DNA of 64,000 bases from Burkholderia sp. L27(2015) (lineage in GTDB: Bacteria > Pseudomonadota > Gammaproteobacteria > Burkholderiales > Burkholderiaceae), in NCBI RefSeq assembly GCF_009765705.1, contig NZ_LMUX01000017.1, forward strand, positions 348,937 through 412,936, read 5' to 3'. The first letter of the stretch is position 1, and each line of letters begins with the position of its first letter. Both the position numbers and the translations under genes were made by a program. The notes under the pieces were generated by a model. The model saw only the letters and a program-made list of their open reading frames with translations, was not told the DNA's origin and made no database searches. Below are positions 45,913 through 54,863 of the stretch, piece by piece.

Positions 45913-47238
45913 TCAGTCAGGCTCACCGGGTGCTGTGTTCGGATACGCTTTAACACTTTCCTTGAATCGCTTGACCATCTTCAGCATCGGTCCGAGCACC
46001 CAGGTGTTCCGCACCAAAATGTCAGTTTCTTCCTTCGGGTCCTGTATCAGATGGAACAGATAAGGCGATTCCAACTTGTTCGCGCCTGCATTGACAAAGG
46101 GCTCCCAGACAAAATGCAGCTTCCAGTCGCGCCACTTCACGGCTCGCAGTTCGTCCTTGATGTAGAACAGGAACCCTTCACGGTTGGACACCGGCTTCTT
46201 GCCAGTCAAGAAATCGAGTTGACTGACGCCATCGATAGGCCGGTCCTGCGGTACGTTGCCACCAATGATTTCAGCGAGGGTCGGTAGCAGGTCGACCACG
46301 TGCACGATCTGATTGTTGACATCGACCGGGATTTTTCCCGGCCACCGCGCGATGAACGGCACGCGCAAGCTCCCTTCCATCGCGGTATGGTAAGTCCCCG
46401 TCCACGGACCGGCCGTGCCGCGATAAGGTGCGCGAAACTCAGGGCCATTGTCGCTGCAGAAGATGAACAGCGTGTCTTCTACCAGACCCGGTGCATCGAT
46501 TTCATCAATGATCTGACCAACCCGGAAGTCCATTTCCGCCAGCGAGTCGGCAAATTCACCCATCCCGGTCGAACCGTCGAAGTCTTTATGCGGCAACGTT
46601 GGAAAGTGTAGATGGACCAGTGGTAGGTATAGAAAAAAAGGCTTCGATGCCCGCGCGTTTCGCCGGATGAATTCCTTGGACCTTTCAACCAGTTCTTCGT
46701 CGATCGTGCGCCTCGTTTCGAGGTCGTACACCTTCACATTCGTCGACGGCTCCCCTTTCTTGCCTGCCATGATGTAGGGAATATCTGCGACTTCCGGGTC
46801 GAATCCGATCGAGGTCGTGAATTGCGTTTCGTCAGTGGTGCGCGGAATGCCATACCACTCGTCGAAGCCACGGTCGGAAGGGAAGCGACCATGCACGTCG
46901 CCGAGATGCCACTTGCCGAAATGCGCAGTCGTGTAACCGGCTTCAGATGCCATCTCGGCAAGCGTCCATTCGGTACGTTTCAAACCCTGCGGCAGACCCG
47001 GTGGGACAGACTGGAACGCGCCCGTGCGGATCGGATGCCGGCCCGTCATCAGCGCGCTACGCGTTGGTACACAATCGCTTTCGACGTTGTAGTTGAGAAG
47101 ACGCATACCGCTCTCAGCCAGCGCGTCGATGCGCGGCGTGGCTGCGCCGCGCATCAGTTTGCCGCCACCGTAGCATCCCAGCTCGCCCCAGCCTAGGTTG
47201 TCTGCAACGATAAGAACGATGTTCGGTTTGGTGCTCAT
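45913..47238 (-). CDS. Arylsulfatase-type sulfatase
   Basis: This 441-residue type I sulfatase has the formylglycine motif as SDCVPTRSALMTGRHPIRTG: cysteine type, with Thr where Ser is usual. The N-terminal metal block is 'IVLIVADNLGWGELGCYGGG', with DN where many sulfatases have DD. Later blocks are 'AHFGKWHLGD' and 'LFIFCSDNGPEF'. The ATG at 47238 was chosen because homologous sequence (STKPNIVLIVADN) starts there. No signal peptide is seen, so the enzyme may be cytoplasmic. It follows an MHS-type transporter gene by 25 bp, so an imported sulfate ester is the likely substrate. Maturation would need an enzyme encoded elsewhere. Confidence 0.88.
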   Translation of the reverse strand: MSTKPNIVLIVADNLGWGELGCYGGGKLMRGAATPRIDALAESGMRLLNYNVESDCVPTRSALMTGRHPIRTGAFQSVPPGLPQGLKRTEWTLAEMASEAGYTTAHFGKWHLGDVHGRFPSDRGFDEWYGIPRTTDETQFTTSIGFDPEVADIPYIMAGKKGEPSTNVKVYDLETRRTIDEELVERSKEFIRRNARASKPFFLYLPLVHLHFPTLPHKDFDGSTGMGEFADSLAEMDFRVGQIIDEIDAPGLVEDTLFIFCSDNGPEFRAPYRGTAGPWTGTYHTAMEGSLRVPFIARWPGKIPVDVNNQIVHVVDLLPTLAEIIGGNVPQDRPIDGVSQLDFLTGKKPVSNREGFLFYIKDELRAVKWRDWKLHFVWEPFVNAGANKLESPYLFHLIQDPKEETDILVRNTWVLGPMLKMVKRFKESVKAYPNTAPGEPD

Positions 47239-47263
47239 GATTGTACCTACGGTAAATTCGGGG

Positions 47264-48574
47264 TTATTCAGTGGGCTTGTGATCGCCAAACTTACGAATG
47301 CAGATCAGCAGGCTGACGATGCTGATTGCCGCTGCTGCCGCGACGTACGCCCCGGGAACGAGCTTGCTATGCGTGACGCTGACGCCCCATGTCAAGATCA
47401 GCGGCGCGAAGCCACCGAAGATGGCAACGGCAAGGTTGTGGGTCAGTGCGAGCCCAGTCGTACGCACGCGGCTGGGAAACAGCTCGCTGAGAACGGCCGG
47501 CATCGGGCCTTGATAGCCACTGATGACGACTCCCAACAGCGCACAGATGGCAATGAACGCAAAAGAAGTTGGAGTCGCGATAAGCCAGACGAACAGCGGT
47601 ATCACGATTAGACCCAGAGCGACAGCGCAAACCAGTAGCACCCGCTTGCGGCCGAGGCGGTCCGCAGCCGCGCCGGCAAGGGGACACGCAAACATCTGCA
47701 TGGCGCCTATCAGAAGCGTCCCGGCAAACGCCAGCGATGGATCCAGCTTGAGCTGCTTGATCGCGAATGTCGGCATGTAAAGGACAATGACATACGACGA
47801 CGCAGTCACGAGCACGTATATGCCGATCGCGAGCAGCAGGCGCATCTTGTTGTCGGTGAACGTCTCCCGTACCGGACTGCCGGCGTGGGCGTCATGGACG
47901 AAGACCGGCGTTTCATCGACGTGTCGACGAATGAAATAAGCGACGGGGATAATCAACAGCCCGAAAATGAACGGGATACGCCACCCCCAGGCTAGCAACT
48001 GCTCAGGGGTGAGATAGTGGGTGAGCAATGTTCCGAATAGCGAGGCGATAACAGCAGTGCCGCCTTGAGCCGCCATCTGGAAGCTCGCATAGAAGCCGCG
48101 CTGATTGCGCGGCGAATGTTCAACGAGAAAACTGGTCGAGGCACCGAACTCACCACCCGCAGAGATCCCCTGAACGAGCCGTCCGGCTACAACAATAATC
48201 GGCGCGGCAATTCCGATGGAAGCATACGAAGGCGTTGCAGCTATCATTAGCGTGCCAACGGCCATTAGCGCAATGCTCAGCGTGAGTCCCTTTTTGCGGC
48301 CATAGCGGTCTGCATAGGACCCGAGCAGAAGCGCGCCGAGCGGACGCATCAGATACGAACCGCCGAACGTGCTTAACGCTACAAGGAGCGACGTAAGTTC
48401 GTTTGCCGATGGGAAAAACAGCTTCGCAATCACCACGGCGAAAAAGCCGTACACCACCAGATCGAACCACTCAAGGGCTGTTCCGATCGTGGCCGCCGCA
48501 ACCACTCTGCGCAGACGCCGTTGTTGGTCGAGGGGGGTAATGCCGGCCCCGTAAGCTGCGTTTGTCATTTCCAT
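47264..48574 (-). CDS. MFS transporter of the metabolite:H+ symporter family
   Basis: This 436-residue MHS-type permease (related to KgtP, ProP and ShiA) has the diagnostic start 'RRVVAAATIGTALEWFDLVVYGFFAVVIAKLFFP', then 'STFGGSYLMRPLGALLLGSYADRYGRKKGLTLSIALMAVGTLMI' and 'GRLVQGISAGGEFGASTSFLVEHSPRNQRGF'. It is the first gene of a two-gene unit with the sulfatase and is divergent from a LysR gene. The cargo is probably the sulfatase substrate, by inference. Confidence 0.9.
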   Translation of the reverse strand: MEMTNAAYGAGITPLDQQRRLRRVVAAATIGTALEWFDLVVYGFFAVVIAKLFFPSANELTSLLVALSTFGGSYLMRPLGALLLGSYADRYGRKKGLTLSIALMAVGTLMIAATPSYASIGIAAPIIVVAGRLVQGISAGGEFGASTSFLVEHSPRNQRGFYASFQMAAQGGTAVIASLFGTLLTHYLTPEQLLAWGWRIPFIFGLLIIPVAYFIRRHVDETPVFVHDAHAGSPVRETFTDNKMRLLLAIGIYVLVTASSYVIVLYMPTFAIKQLKLDPSLAFAGTLLIGAMQMFACPLAGAAADRLGRKRVLLVCAVALGLIVIPLFVWLIATPTSFAFIAICALLGVVISGYQGPMPAVLSELFPSRVRTTGLALTHNLAVAIFGGFAPLILTWGVSVTHSKLVPGAYVAAAAAISIVSLLICIRKFGDHKPTE

Positions 48575-48640
48575 GCCCTTTCCCGCTGGTGTGTACGAAA
48601 CATCAAAGAAGTATTGACAGCGAAAATTAGCGGGGCAAGC

Positions 48641-48655
48641 ATACTTCCTTCGTAT
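48641..48655. promoter_or_regulatory. Candidate LysR box between transporter and LysR genes
   Basis: ATAC-N7-GTAT forms a T-N11-A dyad typical of LysR binding sites, 20 bp before the LysR start codon. A further pair, GAAGTAT (48608-48614) and ATACTTC (48641-48647), spans the spacer. Both sit in the divergent promoter region. Confidence 0.5.
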
Positions 48656-48674
48656 TCAATAACTGTTGGTTATC

Positions 48675-49586
48675 GTGAATCTGGACGACCTGACTTATTT
48701 TCTGGCCGTAGCGCAGACCGGTCTGCTGCATCGTGCCGCCACTCAGGTCGGCATTAGCCAGCCGGCGCTGACCAAGGCCGTGCGCCGGCTAGAGACCCAA
48801 TTGGGCGTCTCCCTCTTCGAGCGATCTCCCAAAGGCATGCAACTGACGCGCTACGGCATTGAGTTTCAGCGGCACGCGATGACGCTGCGCGCGACGTACG
48901 AAGACACGCTGAGCCAAATCGCCGAACTTCATTCCGGTGAACTCGCGAAGGTCAGAGTAGGCGCGACGCCAGCGACCGAGCCGCTGGTGGGGCGCACGTT
49001 TCTGTCTTTATTGAAGAAACGCCCAGCCTTGCGCCTCGATCTCACCGTTCAGCTATCGGACGCGTTGATACGTGCCCTCCTGGAGGGAGAGATCGACCTG
49101 GCTGTTGCACCCATGCCCGTCGACTTGCCAGACGACTTGCACGCTGTCCCGTTATTGAGTGAATCGACCTCAATCGTATGCAGAAACGATCATCCGCTGT
49201 GTGCAACGGGAAAAGCCGTGGAGCCGAAAGATCTGGCCCGCTATCCATGGATCCTGCCAGGTCGAAGCGTGTCAGCGCGGCAGCAGATCGAAGCGTATTT
49301 TCAGCGGTATCACCTTGGTGAGCCCCGAGTCCACGTTCAAAGTAACTATAGTTCGCCCGTCGGCGTGTTCTTCCTGATCGCGAACACCGATATGCTGGGA
49401 ATCTGCAGCACCCAGCATCGGCCTATTGCCGAGCAACTCGGGTTGGAAGTGCTCTCGGCAAGTCACGCAAACTGGCCACGGGAGATTGCCTGCCTTGTGC
49501 GGAAGAATGGCTCGTTGTCTCCGCTGACAACCACGTTCATGGAGCAACTGGGCGACGAAGCCGCGCAACCAAAGACGCCTCGATGA
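48675..49586 (+). CDS. LysR family regulator, divergent to sulfatase operon
   Basis: This 303-residue LysR protein starts 'VNLDDLTYFLAVAQTGLLHRAATQVGISQPALTKAVRRLETQLGVSLFERSPKGMQLTRYG'. The GTG at 48675 is chosen because family members start at the following Asn-Leu-Asp-Asp; a TTG three codons upstream is less likely. The effector domain is complete ('VRVGATPATEPLVGRTFLSLL' and 'WPREIACLVRKNGSLSPL'). Its position divergent from the transporter-sulfatase unit makes it the probable regulator of that unit. Confidence 0.88.
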   Translation: MNLDDLTYFLAVAQTGLLHRAATQVGISQPALTKAVRRLETQLGVSLFERSPKGMQLTRYGIEFQRHAMTLRATYEDTLSQIAELHSGELAKVRVGATPATEPLVGRTFLSLLKKRPALRLDLTVQLSDALIRALLEGEIDLAVAPMPVDLPDDLHAVPLLSESTSIVCRNDHPLCATGKAVEPKDLARYPWILPGRSVSARQQIEAYFQRYHLGEPRVHVQSNYSSPVGVFFLIANTDMLGICSTQHRPIAEQLGLEVLSASHANWPREIACLVRKNGSLSPLTTTFMEQLGDEAAQPKTPR

Positions 49587-49597
49587 CTTGGTACAGC

Positions 49598-49812
49598 TCA
49601 TGAAGCGCGAGCCGCGTTTCCGGTCCAGTCTGTTCCCGATGCATGCTGATAAAGCCTGACCAGATAGAGGGCGGTTCGCTTCGACAGGAAATAGTCCGCG
49701 CCTATGTTCACCTGATCGTATGTCGCGTCGTTCACACCGTAGCCATGGGTATAGTCATAGGCCCGCGCCAGCTCCGGAAAAGAGTTGATTGGCCGCAACG
49801 GTCGGTGGCAGC
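49598..49812 (-). pseudogene. Porin C-terminal fragment
   Basis: Codons in the minus frame read 'ELARAYDYTHGYGVNDATYDQV' and 'GADYFLSKRTALYLVRLYQHASGTDWTGNAARAS', a strong match in pattern to the penultimate strands of Burkholderia trimeric porins. The stop comes before the last strand and terminal Phe, and the upstream body is missing where the MITE-like element begins. Both ends are therefore lost. Confidence 0.75.
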
Positions 49813-49813
49813 C

Positions 49814-49961
49814 GGCCGAGGCTGTGTCAAAACGCATGCTTCAATCGAGGGCTGTCGAAATCGGCTTGCGAGAATGGCCCACAACGGCCTCGGCAGATGT
49901 TGGTAAGGGTAAAGCGACCCGTCGAAACCTTTAGATTTACTGTTTTGACACAGCCTCGGCC
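49814..49961. mobile_element. 148-bp MITE-like element with 20-bp terminal inverted repeats
   Basis: GGCCGAGGCTGTGTCAAAAC (49814-49833) is exactly repeated in inverted form at 49942-49961. The core GAGGCTGTGTCAAAA resembles ends of IS5-group elements. The inside is only about 108 bp and has no transposase, so this is a non-autonomous element or a solo remnant. If the true ends are at GAGG, the flanking GGCC could be a 4-bp target duplication, but it is palindromic, so this is not certain. Confidence 0.7.
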
Positions 49962-50017
49962 ATAAGCGGCCGGTCGACCGAGGTGGCTAGATCGTAGACA
50001 ATTCGACGAGGGCGACG

Positions 50018-50650
50018 TCAAGCGCGTTTGGCCGTCAACAGCTTGATACCAAGGGCGAAAAAGACCACTCCGCTGCCGCGTTTCACTGCGCCTAGCCACC
50101 GACTCGTCCCAAGGCCGTTGTGAATGCCACGGACGCTCACCGAGTAGATCGTGTGAACAAGCGCCACGATTGCAGCGACGGTCAAATACATGACGATGAA
50201 CTGCTCGGGCAACGGACGGTCATGAGCGATGAACTGTGGCATGAAAGCCGAAAGGAAAATAAGTGTCTTGGGGTTACTGCCTGAAACCAGAATCGCTTCC
50301 CGAAAAATCTTCCCTTTGTTCAATACGTGCGCAAACTGCGCGTTGGCAGAAGGGGGCGTCTTAGGCGCCTGACTTCTTAACTGCTTCACGCCGAGATACA
50401 TGAGATAGACGGCACCGATCACTTTCATGCCGACAAACAGTGGGGGCATCGCAGCCAGCACAGCGCCCACGCCAAGTGCAACAAGGATGACCACTACCAA
50501 CTGAGCCAGCAGGTTCCCGGCAATGGTGGAAGCGGTCCCCCGGCTTCCGTACCTGACCGTGTTACGGATGACGAGCAGAACGTTGGGACCGGGCGAAATC
50601 GTGGTGACAAGATATGCCGTTGCAAAAAGAAACCAAGTATGAAGGGACAT
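50018..50650 (-). CDS. LysE/RhtB family amino-acid exporter
   Basis: This 210-residue inner-membrane protein has the family opening 'FLFATAYLVTTISPGPNVLLVIRNTVRYGSRGTASTIAGNLLAQLVVVILVALGVGAVL' and the block 'GMKVIGAVYLMYLGVKQLRS', then 'FREAILVSGSNPKTLIFLSAFMPQF'. About six membrane segments are seen. It exports amino acids or their derivatives. It stands alone between the MITE-like element and an unassigned small gene on the other strand. Confidence 0.9.
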   Translation of the reverse strand: MSLHTWFLFATAYLVTTISPGPNVLLVIRNTVRYGSRGTASTIAGNLLAQLVVVILVALGVGAVLAAMPPLFVGMKVIGAVYLMYLGVKQLRSQAPKTPPSANAQFAHVLNKGKIFREAILVSGSNPKTLIFLSAFMPQFIAHDRPLPEQFIVMYLTVAAIVALVHTIYSVSVRGIHNGLGTSRWLGAVKRGSGVVFFALGIKLLTAKRA

Positions 50651-50734
50651 TCGTAGTTCGTTACCTTGTTGGAAGGTTTAATAACGACAGCTTGATTTTG
50701 CCACGATTGTCGGGCTAGGCACGGAGAAGCAAGA

Positions 50735-51028
50735 ATTGTTACCCGCTATGCGAAGGCCTATCTTTCAATCGGCGCGGTAGTTGGTTTCTTTTTCGCTATA
50801 TCCGTCGCAAAAGGAGCCGGTTGGAAACCTCTGCTGATTCCTTTGCCGTTTTTTTTGATTTTGTTCGTTGGTGTTACGTATCGCTTGACGAGGGACGTCC
50901 GCGCACTGGGGCAGAGAGATCGAGGTGACGAGGCCGGATACGGATGTTCCGCATCGGGCGACGGCCAATGTTCAGACCGGTCGGGTTCTTCCGCGTTCGG
51001 CCACAAGCGGTCCATCGTCATCCGCTGA
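50735..51028 (+). CDS. Possible small two-helix membrane protein
   Basis: A frame of about 97 codons encodes two hydrophobic helices (YLSIGAVVGFFFAISVAKG and PLLIPLPFFLILFVGVTYRL) and a hydrophilic, Ser/Gly-rich tail with three cysteines near the end. No ATG, GTG or TTG is well placed: GGAG is followed after eight bases by an in-frame ATT at 50735, a rare start codon. The protein is not recognised. The two clean helices argue that it is real; the missing start argues for decay. Confidence 0.4.
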   Translation: MVTRYAKAYLSIGAVVGFFFAISVAKGAGWKPLLIPLPFFLILFVGVTYRLTRDVRALGQRDRGDEAGYGCSASGDGQCSDRSGSSAFGHKRSIVIR

Positions 51029-51206
51029 TGAACGTCCGCTCCGCCCTAGGCAACCGGACCTTCAACGAAGCCATAGATAAGCCCCAGAAACCCGCACGAC
51101 TGTGTGCAACGACCAGCACTGTCAAGCAATCGCGGGGCGGCACACAATCCCGTGGCTTGCGACTGAAGGTGGCACCGACCCTATTGCCATTCTTTTATGC
51201 CTTGCC

Positions 51207-52343
51207 TCACGTTTCAGTCACCGCATGTCGGGGTAAGCTAATCGTAAAGATGCAGCCCGTGCCAGGTACGTCGCGCACGCTGAGGACGCCGTCGTTTAAC
51301 TCCACACCGCGCCGAGCGACGGACAGTCCTAATCCGAGTCCAGTTGTGTCTTCGCCGTTCTGTGTGAAAGGTAAGAGCATTCTTTCGTTGTTGCCAAGTG
51401 GAAGAGCGCCGCCATAGTGCTTTACATCTATCAGGATGCGGTCGGCGACCGCATGGGCGTTTAAAGTCACCGCGGCGTGAAGGTCCGTGAATTTGAACGC
51501 ATTTTGCAGGAGATTTTGAACCGCCGAAAAGAGTAGATCACGATCCGCCCTGAAGGCGAGTCGGGCATCGACAGTGGAAACTGTCAATACGTACCCGTGA
51601 GACCGAGCTGCGAGGTCTGCGGCGTATTTGACCTCCACGATGAAGTCCGCAACAGAGAAGATTTGGGATTGCACGACGTCTCCGGCTGTCACTCCGATCT
51701 CGGCCAGGGAATAATCAATTCGATCGCGCATTCCCAGTAGGCTACGTTCCAATACTGAACCCGTTGCCCCGGATAAACTCAAATTTCCGACCTTGGCAGC
51801 GGTGAAGGCGAATATTGCGCTTCCAAGAAAATTGTGCAGCTCGTGCGCAAAAAATCCGAGTCGTTCGTTGGTCTCGATGGCCTGCTTGTCTGCAATGGAA
51901 AAATCGCGTTGGTAGCTAAATTCCGTGACGGCATCGGCAATAGCATTGTCCAAGCAGCGGTTGAGTGTTCGAAACTCATCGACCAGGAAAGGGGCATCGC
52001 GCTCGTATGCAAGGTCCGTAATAGCCTGGCAGAGATCCCCGTAGTCGTGAACGACTTGATTCACCGTAAACCCGAGGGTTAGTAGTTCCCGTCCATGTTG
52101 TGCAGCCGACACGCTGATTTCGGATAAAGACACTCCGCCTCCCGAGGGACCGGAAATCTTACGACTTTCCATGGGCTCCGATGTCTGCTCGACCCGAAGC
52201 GTCCTGATGAGCTGCTCCAAAAACAGCGGCACTCCATTTTCGAGTTGCTGCGCGGTTGCGGCACGCCCAGGCCGCAGTGCGACCTTTGCCCGGCACCGTT
52301 CGATCAGATCGCGACGGTTGTTAGCCAGAAAATCATGCATCAT
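51207..52343 (-). CDS. Soluble sensor histidine kinase
   Basis: This is a 378-residue protein if started at the ATG at 52343; a longer frame begins at 52466. The N-terminal part (about 1-150) is helical with 'LANNRRDLIERCRAKVALRPG' and 'SAAQHGRELLTLGFTVNQVVHDYGDLCQAI', like RsbR-type or kinase sensor regions. A degenerate H-box 'RLGFFAHELHNFLGSA' follows. The ATPase domain shows 'NLLQNAFKFT' (N-box) and 'TGLGLGLSVARRGVELNDGVLSV' (G-box), but the D-box is weak ('ILIDVKHYGG' in place of a DxGxG). No membrane helix and no response regulator gene are next to it, so it is an orphan cytoplasmic kinase. Confidence 0.78.
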   Translation of the reverse strand: MMHDFLANNRRDLIERCRAKVALRPGRAATAQQLENGVPLFLEQLIRTLRVEQTSEPMESRKISGPSGGGVSLSEISVSAAQHGRELLTLGFTVNQVVHDYGDLCQAITDLAYERDAPFLVDEFRTLNRCLDNAIADAVTEFSYQRDFSIADKQAIETNERLGFFAHELHNFLGSAIFAFTAAKVGNLSLSGATGSVLERSLLGMRDRIDYSLAEIGVTAGDVVQSQIFSVADFIVEVKYAADLAARSHGYVLTVSTVDARLAFRADRDLLFSAVQNLLQNAFKFTDLHAAVTLNAHAVADRILIDVKHYGGALPLGNNERMLLPFTQNGEDTTGLGLGLSVARRGVELNDGVLSVRDVPGTGCIFTISLPRHAVTET

Positions 52344-52492
52344 GGACAGCGCCTTGGAATTTTTCTGCGTAGGTAAAGGGGCAACTGGCCAATTGTCGCG
52401 GCAGGACATTTGCGTAAGCGAAGTGGGCCATGCTTGGGCAACATCTACTCGACGATTACCTTCCACGAGATTGGAGGGCGCGGCTCTGTAGA

Positions 52493-52516
52493 TAATCGAT
52501 GCTTAAGCATCGATTA
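52493..52516. promoter_or_regulatory. Perfect 24-bp palindrome upstream of the sensor kinase
   Basis: TAATCGATGCTT is followed directly by its exact complement AAGCATCGATTA. It lies 150 bp before the kinase start and has no T-run, so an operator is more likely than a terminator. Confidence 0.55.
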
Positions 52517-53152
52517 GTGAGATTGCAGTCCTTTGGCACCTTAAGGAAAATGCGCCCGCTAGCTACACGCATTGGAACGAAACGGGTATCGAGATGGCAC
52601 TAGCGCAAGCAATCTTCGCACCCGTTTGCGTTTTTATCACCGATGCGCTGGGACGTGGCGACCGCCCCAATATTAGGACGTGACCGAACGGCCCACTCTC
52701 CCTGCCGCCAACGCAACGCAATATGGCGTTCTCTACTCGCGGGGCTTACTGCGTCACGCGCTTTGGGACGGTTACAGGCACCGCCATCAACGATCGCCGT
52801 TGCAGATGCCGTCCAACCGTCGGACGAACAACCATACCGGTAAAAAAACGCTTAACAGGTAAAAAGAGTGGCGTGTCTGTCGGCTATTTGCTCGTAGGCC
52901 GCCTCCGCGCCGTGGAACGTTACTTGCATGCTCTCCTTTTTGCGCTTCCTCCAGAACAGAAGCTTGCCTGCGAACTCCCTACCCTATCTCATCGGCACCA
53001 TAGATTCGGTGCTCAGCCTCCAGGATTAGAGCCAAAGCGAAACAATCTCGCTGTCGCTGTCCGGCCAGCGGCCGGACAGCCGATCCTGTGATCGCACCAA
53101 TGACGACAGTCGAGACCCCGTCCATTAAACACAAGAGCTCCTGGAGAATTAC
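52517..53152. other. Gene-free stretch with one hairpin
   Basis: No frame here has family features. GCTGTCCGGCC-AGC-GGCCGGACAGC at 53056-53080 is an 11-bp perfect hairpin with a 3-nt loop and no T-run, of the REP or processing-signal kind. It lies 72 bp before the next gene. Confidence 0.5.
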
Positions 53153-53368
53153 ATGGAATCATTCGTCAGTCAGAAACTCGATAACTGGGGCCACCTTTTT
53201 GCTATCCGTCGCCTCAGATCGGCCGTGTCGCAAGAGGGCTACGTCTACGATAGCGACTGGGACAACTATGCGGAGTGCGACGGCCCGTTTCGGGAACGCA
53301 TGGCGCTCGAATTGCAAAATCGCAACGCGGCCAACGCGACTGTAAATCCGGAACTGCGAAGAAGATAA
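53153..53368 (+). CDS. Small hypothetical protein before phasin gene
   Basis: This 71-residue protein is not recognised. The ATG follows CTGGAG at good spacing. It is rich in charged and aromatic residues (LDNWGHLFAIRRLRSAVSQEGYVYDSDWDNYAECDGPFRERMALELQ) and has one cysteine. No signal or membrane segment is seen. It is 49 bp before the phasin gene on the same strand and may be co-transcribed with it. Confidence 0.6.
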   Translation: MESFVSQKLDNWGHLFAIRRLRSAVSQEGYVYDSDWDNYAECDGPFRERMALELQNRNAANATVNPELRRR

Positions 53369-53417
53369 CGCCACACTTCCTACGTCCGCAGTGAGCTTTC
53401 AGAACTTGGAGAACCGC

Positions 53418-53906
53418 ATGGCTTCCTTAATTTCTTCCCCTGTCGGTGAGTTATCGACGACCTGGTTGCGTGTCCTCACGGACGCCAGCGAAATGTTTAA
53501 CGCGACGACCCAAGTAGTCCAACATCGCACAACTCGCATGGCAATGGCTGGGCCAATGCCCAACGCCCGAGACCGCCACGAATTCAGTCTAATGAGTCGA
53601 GAAAAGATCGAGGCAGCGTCTGAATCGGTTCGGGCGATGGGTTCGGGCTTCATGAGTCTGGGCGTGACGCTTGCCATGGAAACCGGCAAGCAAATGTGGG
53701 CGGCTTCGGTGGCGAGCGTTGCATTAGGCTCGAGTCGTACGCCAGCACAATGGCTTGAGCGCCAGGCAGCGCTTGTGAAGATCGCCACAGAATGTCCCGC
53801 ACATCCCCTGAAACTAGCCAGTTCAGCAGCGCATTTGGTACAAGACGGCCTCGCCCCCATTCACGGCCGTGCAACTGCGAACGCAAAGCGGCTTGGTGCA
53901 CTATGA
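53418..53906 (+). CDS. Phasin-like polyhydroxyalkanoate granule protein
   Basis: This 162-residue protein is amphipathic and helical throughout, with the phasin-type pattern 'EKIEAASESVRAMGSGFMSLGVTLAMETGKQMWAASVASVALG'. Phasins coat polyhydroxyalkanoate granules. The ATG at 53418 follows GGAGA; a GTG nine codons earlier is open but less convincing. Its stop overlaps the methyltransferase start (ATGA). No PHA synthase gene is in the window. Confidence 0.68.
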   Translation: MASLISSPVGELSTTWLRVLTDASEMFNATTQVVQHRTTRMAMAGPMPNARDRHEFSLMSREKIEAASESVRAMGSGFMSLGVTLAMETGKQMWAASVASVALGSSRTPAQWLERQAALVKIATECPAHPLKLASSAAHLVQDGLAPIHGRATANAKRLGAL

Positions 53907-54787
53907 CAGCCAGCGTGGCAACCCGGCTTCGCACGAAGAGTCCGCTCGCGGTCCATATCCCGGGCGACCCAATGAAGAGCGTCACGCCCAATCTGGACGG
54001 GGTGTCGGAAACCATGCTGTGGTCACTGTACGGTCGGGCGTGTGAGGCGCGGCGCCCCGAGGGTATTCTGGTCGACCCCGACAGCATGAGGATTTGCGAC
54101 GCAATAGATTACGACTTCGTGGGACATTTCGGTCATCCCATCGGCTCGCTCGCGGCTCGCGCAGTGGAAATCGATCATCTCTTGCGAGGCTGGCTGAAAC
54201 ACCATCCGGACGGGCTGATTGTATCTCTGGGGGAGGGCCTCGAAACCCAATCGCGACGGGTCGACAATGGCCGGATGCGTTGGCTGTCTGTCGACTTCCC
54301 GGCCGCCATGGAACTGCGAGAACACTTCCTTACCCCGACCAACCGCTTTCATCACCTTGCGGCAAGTGCACTCGATATGGACTGGATGCGTAAGATCGAA
54401 CCGTCCACCGAGCTCTTTATCGTAGCCCAAGGGCTTTTTATGTATCTTGAACCGGAAGCAGTGAATCATCTCCTCGTTGAGATCACCAAGCGGTTTCCCG
54501 GCGCCGAAATGGCGTTTGACGCGATTCCGCGCTGGTTCTCCCGATTGACTTTGTGGGGTTTGATGCAGACGCCGCGCTATCGCCTGCCTCCGATGCCCTG
54601 GGGTATCAATCGCAATGAGATCGAGCCAGACTTACGGAAATGGTCTTCGCGCATCGGTGTATTGGATGTACTGGATTACCGAGTACCGTATGGCTGGCCG
54701 ATGCTGTTCGAGGATTTCTTTCGCCTGTTCCCGTACGCGCAGAATGAATTGCCGTGCCTGGTACACGCCGTTATACGAGAAAATTGA
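53903..54787 (+). CDS. LCMT-type (COG3315) SAM-dependent methyltransferase
   Basis: This 294-residue protein resembles the leucine carboxyl methyltransferase/polyketide O-methyltransferase group. The pattern 'LIVSLGEGLETQSRRVDNGRMRWLSVDFPAAMELREHFL' matches the SAM-binding region (normally LGAGLDTR), and 'ELFIVAQGLFMYLEPEAVNHLLVEITKRFPGAEMAFDAIP' the downstream block (EGxxMYL). Ala of the usual GAG is replaced by Glu. It overlaps the phasin stop by 4 bp, so the two are made together. The methyl acceptor is unknown. Confidence 0.8.
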   Translation: MTASVATRLRTKSPLAVHIPGDPMKSVTPNLDGVSETMLWSLYGRACEARRPEGILVDPDSMRICDAIDYDFVGHFGHPIGSLAARAVEIDHLLRGWLKHHPDGLIVSLGEGLETQSRRVDNGRMRWLSVDFPAAMELREHFLTPTNRFHHLAASALDMDWMRKIEPSTELFIVAQGLFMYLEPEAVNHLLVEITKRFPGAEMAFDAIPRWFSRLTLWGLMQTPRYRLPPMPWGINRNEIEPDLRKWSSRIGVLDVLDYRVPYGWPMLFEDFFRLFPYAQNELPCLVHAVIREN

Positions 54788-54863
54788 TGGCGCGGCATAG
54801 CTGTCCTGCGCATACCGCCTTGGCACGTCATGTTGGAGATGAATACAGCGATCGAGCAATGCC

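Noticed and set aside
52838-52850. ATACCGGTAAAA as a fourth GntR-type operator
   Set aside because: Only the central half matches, the AACAT arm is missing, and no promoter or gene lies suitably beside it.
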